Positions 48,925-58,250 of a DNA stretch of 64,000 nucleotides are shown here, one piece after another. Location of the stretch: positions 70,232,578-70,296,577 of the forward strand of contig CM051029.1 of NCBI GenBank assembly GCA_027627225.1, given 5' to 3'. Below the pieces are notes generated by a model, which saw only the letters and a list, made by a program, of their open reading frames with translations, had not been told where the DNA came from and did no database searches. The position numbers and the translations under genes were made by a program. The DNA is from Congeria kusceri (taxonomy: Eukaryota; Mollusca; Bivalvia; Myida; Dreissenidae). Position 1 is the first letter of the stretch; each line of letters opens with the position of its first letter.

Positions 48925-49130
48925 CGAAGCGAGCGGAGAAGAAACATAGACATTCTATTCCTAACCTTATCGTCTCACTAGCGGATCCAGGGGGTACATA
49001 TATGTGCATATATAAAACGGTCAACATAGAATAAATGTGCTAAAAAAAATTTGCTCGCTTCAATCGCTCAATAAACGATATAGATAAACATAAGTGACCT
49101 AGCCCGCCCCTACGATTTCTTACGTACAAG
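48925..49130 (-). repeat. Dispersed repeat, inverted copy of 17.31-17.58 kb
   Basis: CTAGCGGATCCAGGGGG, AAAAAAAATTTGCTCGC and TACGATTTCTTACGTAC occur in reverse order and orientation relative to 17345-17575. Not coding. Confidence 0.6.
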
Positions 49131-49278
49131 ATACTTTAAAGATTGCTTTTAACACCTAGAGGGGGCATACCAGTTTTACAAACAGCTCTTGTTCCATTAT
49201 TGTTTGGTTGGATTGTTACATTCTTATATTTTCGACAGGACATCATAGGTGTTATGCCGCAGAAAGAGTTTGTATAAA

Positions 49279-49695
49279 ATAAATGAAAGACAGCAACAAC
49301 TGGAAACAACCATGTCTGATGTAGCGAACAACAACAAGACTGCAAAAGAAAAGCAACAACAAGACTTTATCGAAGCCAATAAGAAGTAAAACACGTTCCA
49401 GAAAATCAATGTTGGTGGTAAGGTAGTAAAATATAATTCCTCCAGAGCATCACGAAAGGCAAGAGAAAATCTTGAAAACAATTACAGAGCACCGTATGTT
49501 GTTGTAGAAGTGAAGGGGAATGTTGCCCTACTAAAAACAATGAATGGACATGTAATGAAGGCAGCAGTGTCATTAAACAATTTGAAACTCTTCATTGACA
49601 ACACAGATGACCTAACAGAGTATGTTCTGAAACTTGAAAAGTTTGGTGTCATATCAAATCTAACAAAAAATGTTTTGAGCTGCAAAAACAAGTGA
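49279..49695 (+). pseudogene. Integrase C-terminal remnant (LTR-retrotransposon-like)
   Basis: An open segment with one stop (TAA at 49387) reads ERQQQLETTMSDV, then NVGGKVVKYNSSRASRKARE, NYRAPYVVVEVKGNVALLKT and NLKLFID. The order 'GDKV.KYN.R.SRK..., GPY.VVEV..., L...' is typical of the SH3-like C-terminal region of Ty3/gypsy-type integrases. The catalytic core and the rest of the element are absent. A dead fragment. Confidence 0.5.
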
Positions 49696-50214
49696 CCGGA
49701 GTTACAATTAGGGCATTCGCCGAGAAACTTAATTCCTGTTCAGCGACGTCCTTTATTAATGAGGTTTGTTTGGCAGAGCAAAAGCTTCAAAATTACTCCA
49801 TATTATTGTATATTAAAACAAATAAATTGGTTCTTTCAATAAGTAATTCATATTCATCTAGTAGTATGTGGTATATTCTACCCCCGCTTTGTGATAAAAT
49901 AGGATTCACACATGTTGGTCTGTAATTCTGTAGTTCAGTTAATCTGTAGGTCCATCAACTTCTGTATGCCTATAAGATTTTCATATAACGTCAGATTATT
50001 ATTCCCCATAACCAGTTGAGGTATTGCGTAAATGACCTATGCTTGACTGTCGAAGGTCAGGATCACAATTCAAAGTCAATATATAATTTCTATTAGCTTC
50101 ATTAGTAGGATATATAACTGCACATGTTTTCCCCATTACAAGGTAATGGATTGAGTTTATGAATAGTTTTAATAGTATATTAGGCACAGTTATAAATACC
50201 ATCTAGACTTTAAG

Positions 50215-50403
50215 GTGTCAGAAGAGCAGGAAAAAATGATCGAAGCTTTCCATCAAGCATTACTGAAGGCAGGGACCTATAAAAACAAAGGGATGCGCAA
50301 CCTCGCGATATCTCGTGACATCACGCGCAAAAAAACAGGTGTGCGAGATATTGATGATCTTAATCAATTGGACGATTATTGCATCGATAATGCGTTTAAA
50401 TGA
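50215..50403 (+). CDS. Short open frame, 62 residues, unknown
   Basis: Starts with GTG in the frame (no ATG until codon 8), preceded by an AG at 50213-50214 only in a loose sense. It reads SEEQEKMIEAFHQALLKAGT and ends DDYCIDNAFK. It is charged and helix-like. It could be an exon or transposon debris; I do not recognise it and cannot confirm it is a gene. Confidence 0.2.
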   Translation: MSEEQEKMIEAFHQALLKAGTYKNKGMRNLAISRDITRKKTGVRDIDDLNQLDDYCIDNAFK

Positions 50404-50811
50404 TAGCGATTAAGAACGATTTCGCTAGCTGTTATTTCCTTATTGTTATTTCAGGTGATATATGTATGTTCAGTTTTATTATGAAAATAGTTAATTAATA
50501 AAAGGTTACTTGTTTGTTCATGTGTTATGTTGTGTCACCCAAATTCAATCAATAATTGGTCCATTAATCCATATATGTTAATTGACAATTAGTTTTTTTT
50601 CCAGGACCTGGTTTTTCACACTTATGTTTATGTTCAGACGACCTATATTTTAATTATAGTGTTGCCCATTAATTGCTTAAACCAGGGACACTACACAACT
50701 CAACACATTTTAAAGTCCTGGTATTCACCCTTGAGGTCTGTTTCCCATTTGTATATTTGTATATTCTGTTGGACTGTCTAGGGAAAGAAATATTCATGCA
50801 ATTTTATAAAA

Positions 50812-51023
50812 ATGTCTTCAAAACATAAAGATTTTCTTTCATGGGATGATGACATCGATTTAGATTTGGTATTAGGCGATTATACTGATGAGGAGGCAAA
50901 GGATAATTCCCCAAGCTAGTTTCGACCAGTGTGCTTCATCTGTCCAATTTGTGAAGCCGAATACAAAAGTATGTCCGGATTTCGTAGTCATGTTTTGAAA
51001 AAAAAATCATCAGAACCTGAGAG
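50812..51023 (+). pseudogene. First-exon-like piece with C2H2 zinc finger and in-frame stop
   Basis: ATG 50812 opens MSSKHKDFLSWDDDIDLDLV, an acidic stretch. An in-frame TAG sits at 50917-50919. After it the same frame continues CFICPICEAEYKSMSGFRSH, a Cys-x2-Cys...His arrangement like a C2H2 finger. It ends in AG|GTAAGG at 51024, a strong donor in phase 2. The intact frame on both sides of one stop suggests a recently broken first exon. No matching second exon was found. Confidence 0.45.
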
Positions 51024-51029
51024 GTAAGG

Positions 51030-51980
51030 CGATGTGAAGCAACCTGTTAATGTTTGCAAATTTTTTGGGTATAAACAAGTACTAAAACAAGATTAAATAG
51101 TTTCATAATTTATTATTATTATTATTATTATTGTATTATTATTATGTATTTGTTTACTTCAATCAATCAACTATACATATATAAAAACATTTAAAGTGGG
51201 TCAGCAATAAATATACATAAGTGAAAGTAAAACAAAATATGTTGTAGTATACTATTATTTTCAAAATATTGAAATCATTAACAATATATAGTACTTTCAC
51301 ATATGCATATACAATCACTTGATCAAAAATAGATTTTTGACTATAAAACGCAAAGATACATACATCAATAAATAGGATACAAGCATACAATTTTAAAACT
51401 ACACATATCTTGTCAAATCTACAAAGTGATAATTGTAATTGATAATTGACTTGTGTATACAACATTTATAGTAATACAGGTTTGAATCTAATCATTGCTA
51501 ACATACACCAAGATTTCTTAAAATGCGTCAAAATACATATTCAAATTAGTGTACATGATGGTATTCACCTTATTTGAAGTCCATGACAAAATGATTATAC
51601 AAGTACTATGCTGGGGAGAAATATATAACTCCAGAATGTGACATACAATTAGCCGATCTTTTAGTACATACTATTTTACTTTCTTATATACATTTTTTTC
51701 TCTGCAGACAATACTTTAAATTGATATTTGAAATTACTGGAAGTTCTGTCTGTAAAATATTTAAATAAAGTTAGTGTAGTTATTATTTTATGAATATTTT
51801 TTACTATTCGATATTTCAACAACTAAGCTATTGAATTGTCACCTTTTGTTAGTGAATTAGTAGATAATAATATATATGAAGCCTACGAAAATACAAACGA
51901 CTAATTTATTTAAGTACAATACTTGAGTCCTTATCAATAATTTCTTTGAAAGTGACATATCAACATTTTAAAGCAACGCA
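51030..51980. other. AT-rich sequence with (TTA)n tract
   Basis: A TTATTA microsatellite at about 51110-51140. The rest is AT-rich with no supported gene. Confidence 0.5.
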
Positions 51981-51989
51981 TCAACAGTA

Positions 51990-52276
51990 AATTTGATATC
52001 CAAATAAATGTACTGGTTCATGGTACGTCTCGGGTGAGGAATCAGACTCTGGTGAAGAATCAGACTGGATAGCATAGCTATGATCTTCATGACCACTGTC
52101 TGTCTGCACTGTTTTACTCTGCCTTTGGCCATCTGTTTGGCAGGCAGAATCAGTTGTAGATGTAAAAAAAATTCTTCAAGTAAACATGTTTCATTGGCAC
52201 TATGACATGCTTCCTTCCAGCAGTCTGACTTTCGGTAGTGGTACTTCCGTTTCACCGCAAGGGACCTTTTTTTGCT
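51990..52276 (-). pseudogene. Possible decayed exon, minus strand
   Basis: On the minus strand a good acceptor (TTTGTGTTTTCAG, ending near 52287) is followed by sequence that looks protein-like in changing frames: DALKEQKKVPCGETEVPLPK, then after a shift DSACQTDGQRQSKTVQTDSG and QSDSSPESDSSPETYHEP, ending at a stop near 51992. The acidic Ser/Pro/Asp-rich end resembles a disordered C-terminus. Family unknown, probably broken. Confidence 0.25.
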
Positions 52277-52998
52277 CTTTCAAGGCATCCTGAAAACACA
52301 AACAAAAAATGTATAACATGGTTCTTTTTCATGCGATTTGGAACATTGTTACAAACTTTTAATTAAAAAATATGCATGTTCCTTGAAAGTTATGTTCAGT
52401 AAGTGAGCTAGGTTATAAACAATACAGACAACAACACACCAGCAAACAATGTTAAATATGATGCAAATTAAACTCTTGTTGTTTAATAAGGACCTTATCA
52501 TAGTAGTTGTTTCAGTATTTATATTAATCAATGTCGCATAGTGAAAGCAGTGATCTATACATGTTATTTGTGTATTATTAAATGTAATACTTATAATTCA
52601 TATTTACTTATTAAGCTTTGTATTTTAGAGACCGGTAGCAATCTGTAACAGCAGTTCTAACTTCCCTAACCCAATTTGTCTGGCCTGTTGTTAGGCAAAC
52701 TGCATGTAAATCGGTTTAAAACTTGGGTTACATGCACATGAAACATTTACTGACCAATATTTATATTATAATGTTTGTACATAAACATTACAAATCTTAG
52801 GTAGATAGTTTTTATAAATTAAAACTTTATAGCCATTACATTATCAAAATAACAAATATTACACAATGTACATCTGGTTAAATGTGTATCAAGTAACTGG
52901 TGTTGTTCATTTTATTCCAATTGTTGATGCATTTATGAATACAGTAACCAGTTGCCTGATTGTCAATACCACAAAACCTTATTGAAAATATTTGAAAA

Positions 52999-53092
52999 CC
53001 AGTCAGACATGGCAAAACCTGTACATGGCAAACCAGTCAGACATGACAAAACCTGTACATGGCAAAACCAGTCAGACATGACAAAACCTGTA
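52999..53092 (+). repeat. Short tandem repeat, 34-35 bp x about 2.7
   Basis: ACCAGTCAGACATG(G/A)CAAAAC followed by CTGTACATGGCAA repeats at 52999, 53033 and 53068. Confidence 0.85.
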
Positions 53093-53189
53093 CTGTTTGA
53101 GTTCTATGAAAATAACTTCTAAGCAGGCATTAACAGACAAGAAAAACATCACAAGCGAAAACAATTTTCATTTTTAATGTAACTAAAAT

Positions 53190-54650
53190 GTCAGTGTTTT
53201 CAATTAATGGACATAAAATGTGCACCATCATATGCTATCAGTCTGCAACATTTATAGAAAGGTCCAAATGGTTTCAGGCAGTGCTTGAAATGCTTTAGCC
53301 TTATGAAGAGCCTCGGCTGTATAAAACACAGAATTTGGTAGTAAAAAAGCCCAGTAAAATGAGTAAAATCTTCCTTCATCTTCGACCAAACAAAAAGCCT
53401 TATGTTTTTAATAAATGCACATAAAATGTGTCCCACACAATGCATTAGTGTGTATCATTTGTAAAGAGGTCAAAATGTTTAAGGTAGAGTTTAAAATGTT
53501 TGAGCCTTAGGAAAACAGTCTCGGCATGTGTAAATTGGAATAATGTGGTAAGTTTAAAAAATAAAGAAATTCTCCATCATCTTTGACCTTACAAAAAGCC
53601 TTGTGTTTTAACATAATGCACATAAAATGTGTACCACACGATGCATCAATTTGTTACATTTGTAAAAAGGTCGAAATGTTTAAAGTTGAGTTTATAATGT
53701 TTGAGCCTTATGAAAAGAGCCTAGGCATGTGTAAATTGGAATAATGTTGTAAATAATAAGTTTAAAAAAGAAAGAAATTCTCCATCATCTTTGACCTAAC
53801 AAAAAGCCTTGTCTTTTATCAGAATGCACATAAAATGAATACCACACAATGCATGCATCAATTTGTTATATTTGTAACAAGGTCAAAATGTCTTAGGTAG
53901 AGTTGATAATGCCTTAGCATTATGAAAAGAGCCTAGGCATCTGTAAATCGGAATAATGTGGTAAATTAAAAAACAAAGAAGTTCTCCATCATCTTTGACG
54001 AAACAAAAAGTCTTGTGCATTAACCGAATACACGTAAAACGTGTACCACATAATGCATCAATTTGTTACATTTGTAAAAAGGTCAAAATGTTAAAGGTAG
54101 AGCTTGTAATGCCCGAGCCTTATGAAAAGAGCCTCGGCATGTGTAAATCTGAATAAAGCAGTAAACTTATAAAAGGGTGAAATTTTCCTTTAACTTTAAC
54201 CTAACAAAAAGACTTGTATTTTAAAAAAATGCACACAAAATCTGTACCACACAATGCATAATTTTGTTACATTTGTAAAAAGGTCAAAATGTTTAAGATT
54301 GAGCTTGTAATGCCTGAGCCTTATGGAAAGAGCCTTGGCATGTACAAATCGGTATTGGGTAAAAAACGCAGTTAAAAGGAAGAATTTTATCTGTATATTT
54401 GACCTAACAAAAAAGCTACTGTTTTCCAATAATGCACATAAAATGTGCACCACAAAATGCATTAATGTTTTAGATTTGTAAAAAGGCCTAAATGTCTTGT
54501 TGTAATACTTCGGCCTTACGAAAAGAGCCCCGGCATGTAAAAAACGGGTGGAATTTTTCTGCATCCTCAATTTATCAAAAAGGCTAATATCTTCAAAATA
54601 ATGCATATAAAATGTGCACTACAAATCTAAACAAACAATACCATTGACTC
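53190..54650 (+). repeat. Degenerate tandem array, unit about 200 bp, 7-8 copies
   Basis: The anchor 'tttgacctaacaaaaagcc' and variants lie near 53385, 53583, 53791, 53994, 54196, 54398 and 54578. Each unit has AATGCACATAAAATGTGTAC, CACACAATGCATCAATTTG, TTTGTAAAAAGGTCAAAATG, GAGCCTTATGAAAAGAGCCT and GGCATGTGTAAAT. A partial unit starts the array at about 53200. The open frames on the minus strand (53200-53445, 54196-54606) are repeat read-through. Confidence 0.85.
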
Positions 54651-54729
54651 AAAATAAACCAATATCCAAATAACAACTTAATGCATACGTACTTATTACT
54701 TAACTTTAATAAGAAGACGCAACAAACCT

Positions 54730-55202
54730 TTGTGTGTAATATTCTTATTTGTGAAAAACTTGCTTAATTGCTGTAGCGTTGATCTGATTTCGATTCGTGA
54801 TTGCTTCTCGCACTGTTATGATGGCGACTGTGCAAAAATTGCGCTCTCGCAGAAAATCTCGTTGTCGCGCGAGATGGCGCGTAAGTTTGCTCTTCGGATC
54901 ATTAAAGTTGCGCATCCCTATGTTTTTATAGGTCCCTGCTGAAGGTTATAAAACCAGAGATGTCGAGAACAGTTGAATTTATAGAATCCAGCTTTTGCTT
55001 CTGTCATAAGTTTGACACATTCTTTCCTGTCAGGAAATAATCCTGTGGAGGTAACAGCAACTTTGCAGAGAACTCCGCCATGTATTGCAATGCCAACAAA
55101 ATCGGAGCCTCTAAGAGAAGGCGAGAGGATGACGGTGACTGGGGAAGGGGTGGAACACCATGACATTGACACACTTGCCGATGACTCCTGGTTAAAGACA
55201 AG
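54730..55202 (+). CDS. Possible two-exon coding segment, unknown
   Basis: A stretch 55034-55202 is bounded by a good acceptor (TTCTTTCCTGTCAG) and a donor (AAGACAAG|GTAACC). It is open in one frame: NNPVEVTATLQRTPPCIAMP...REGERMTVTGEGVEHHDID...DDSWLKT. Upstream a strong donor, CGC|GTAAGT at 54881, ends an open frame from 54730 in phase 1, which fits. The joined frame would run through both. An alternative ATG at 54821 (MATVQKLRSRR) would end in phase 0 and not fit. I recognise no family. The minus-strand frame 54918-55172 is the competing reading. Confidence 0.25.
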
Positions 55203-55449
55203 GTAACCGAAGCCATTTATAATTGACTATTTGTTGTTTTGTATATTGCAGTTATTTTAGTTGTAGTCTATTTGCAAACCCAACATTTAACATGTTCATG
55301 CAATTTCCAACTATGTTCATGCAATTTCATTAATGACATTTAAAATTTAATATCTTGTATTATTGTTTGTATACACCCTAGTTTCTTGTTTCACAGGGAA
55401 TTCAACGAGTTAGAAAATCATTGTGTTTAGATCATTAAAGGATATAAAT

Positions 55450-55505
55450 GTTCAGTGTGAGTGTGCGTGCGTGCGTGTGTGTGTGCGTGCGTGTCTGTAT
55501 GTGTT
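55450..55505 (+). repeat. (TG/CG)n microsatellite
   Basis: GTGTGAGTGTGCGTGCGTGC followed by GTGTGTGTGCGTGCGTGTC at the left edge of the third large repeat copy. Confidence 0.85.
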
Positions 55506-55509
55506 CGGT

Positions 55510-57900
55510 ATAGATATTGAGAAATTTGACCTAAAGCGAAAATTCTAAGTTGATAAAAAGGTAATAACTTCATCTAAATCATCGATATTGTTACCTTATC
55601 TTGTCTGATAATAGTTTCATAATTGTGATTAAAGACCTAGTTTGAGAAATGTCCGGCCTCTCCATGGGCTATTCCACTCTTAGTATTGGTCCACCATAAA
55701 TGTCTTATAAGTATCTTCAATCTCTTCAATCTTTTCTCTCAGCTGACTCAGCAATGGCTAAGTGCACTGTTTCAATTGCAGCAGTGTATTGATCTCAGCT
55801 GATTAGGGTCGCCACTCTGTGTCCAAATTGTGAAAACAGCAGGGAGCAAATACAGAGTTTTACTTGCCTTGTTGCAATGGATCCGGCTTTTGATAGACGT
55901 TATAATCAACGCCAAATAGGCTGAGGAAAAGTCCATTGCTAAAGTGCAGAGTTTTGTTTGCACATTATTTTGTGGCATATTCCCATTTTTCATGAATATA
56001 TTTTTCTACTAGCAATAATATATTGAGGGAATCGTTAAGTAAAAAATAAATGCAATTTGTTTTTCGATACACGGTTCCAGCAGGATTCGAACTCACACCT
56101 AAAAATTCGCGCATTTTAATGAAAACTTTCCCACGCTACAGTTTAGTTATCAACAGGGCACATGCGCATAACGACACTTTATGTACATTTCATTCATATC
56201 AATTTTACTACTACTACTAATTTTCCTGCGCCCGCGAAAAGTGTCACGGTGACCACTCTTTTTCGGCGTAGCTTTCTAAGCTCACTTTTGACTTAGGTTT
56301 CTTGTAAATGCGTACCAATGAAAAGCTAGAAATTTGGTGCAATAAGTTAATTATGCAGCGGTAAAATTGAATACCACTATTCTATTGGGAATTTTTTTGG
56401 CACGGAAGAATGTTAGGGAATGTAAACTTACAACAATGGTTAAATGTTTACCAATAATTGTTGTATAAATATTGGGTTAAAATTATACAGAATTGTGTGG
56501 ATAGGCGGTTAAAATTAAGTTAAAAACATACCCTCCACGTACACTCTAGAACTGTGAATCATTATGAACATTTTTTCACATTGTATGTTACATTCAGAAT
56601 GTTATATTCATTAACAGAACGAAAACATTATTTTGTTAAGCCTAGCGACACGTTCTAGTGACAGAATCATACACCCAAATATTTCAATAAATGGGGACGG
56701 TTTATATTTATAAAATTACTATGCATGTTATTTTGAATTTGAATTGGGATTGTGTGTTATAAAGAATTATTTACAATTGCACCTTTAATTTCTATCACTT
56801 TCTCCAGTAGATGTTATTCGATCTCAAAAAAGATTTTACATCTTTTGGTATAAATAAAATGTGGTGATTGGTGAAAGAAGTCTCGAAATACGTCGAAATG
56901 TTATTCATGTTACTTTTTTATCATGTGCGTAGCACCAAAGCATTATTTGCAATAATAATTATACACAGCAAACTCTTGATACACCATATTCCTACCGAAT
57001 ATACTTTTAAATCGCCATAGTCTAAGGAATTTTATGTTTGTGTTATCAAAAATGAAGTCTTCGTTGTTTCAAATGTGCTAAATGTTGCCTGAAGATTGCT
57101 TTTCACAGAGATACACAGTATAAATGTTCAGTTTACTTCGAACTGTTTGTGTAATAGATAGCTTCTAAAGGAACACTTGGCATGTTGCATAACAATAACA
57201 ACAGTCGTCTGAAAATTATTATTTTCATTCATTCCCGCAATTATTTTCTTACATTGTTATTTTGTTAAAATTGCCTGAAACATTCATATAACAATTTTGT
57301 TAACGTAAATTATTTAGGTTATTCATGCATCAATGGTGAAAACATGGATCGGTATGATCGGTTTATTCACAGTACAAATATTAATAGTGATTGAATTTAT
57401 CTCAAATTAATTGTGTGGTGCGAGAAGTTTACTTATAGTGTCCGAAGTGTTTGAATCTTAATTTCAACGCCAATTATCTTTTTCAAAGACAATTCTTGTT
57501 ATAATTATAAAATGAACTATTTTACTGTTTGAATATAACAGCGAGACCGATGTGTTAAGCAATCATTTCATAAACACTTCATAAAATATAATTTTATTTT
57601 TTGAAAATATTATATCGTATTAGCCGTCGATACGCCGCATTAATGAAAAACAAAAAGTGTTAGTTATTTAGACCCGAAGTGCATTTTCTTAAATTTAAAT
57701 AGTAAACATGAGTAAAACGATTTTTTTTAAACACGACAGTTAAAAATACCTAACCGGAATACTGACGTAACTTTAAATTCCCAAAATTGCATTTTAAAGA
57801 AATATGATGGGCTTCTATACTCGTAATTTAAATAAACAAAGCACAAATGTAGACGGCAAGATAAATTCGTTACACAGTATGTAGTTAACCTAATATTGAT
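55510..57900 (+). repeat. Large dispersed repeat family, copy 3, left part
   Basis: Collinear with 29330-33295. It has single copies of the 51-bp and 56-bp units that are tandemly expanded in copy 2. It lacks the insert at 32530-33210. It continues, after the Crypton-bearing insert, at 61720. No intact coding region. Confidence 0.8.
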
Positions 57901-58250
57901 TTTATCCTATTACTACATACGAATAGATCGAATAACAACCCATCGTATAAACTTTAGCTTTATATAGATAGTATATGCCTATTTTTAGATCATGTTAGTG
58001 ATCGCTATTTATAGATCGGAACTACTTTTTTGACCCTCACTGCAATAAATATTTTGAACAGTTTGATAGGCTAATAATAATTACAAATAAAATTTGTGTG
58101 TAAAATGTTTGCAATAAATATTTTAAATATATGTAAAAATAAAATGTAAAAACAAGCATGTGTTGTATTTTATTGATTTTATTTACATTAATTATTATGT
58201 GTATTATTCTGCACAAAATTGCTGTCTGCTTCAGTCACTCAAAGATCAAA

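Noticed and set aside
53200..54606. Minus-strand open frames of 81 and 136 residues
   Set aside because: They follow the 200-bp tandem units; the peptide repeats with the DNA and is broken in neighbouring units.
58158..58250. Upstream in-frame ATG giving the recombinase a hydrophobic leader
   Set aside because: A signal or membrane segment does not suit a nuclear recombinase. The ATG at 58251 has an A at -3 and starts the conserved-looking part.
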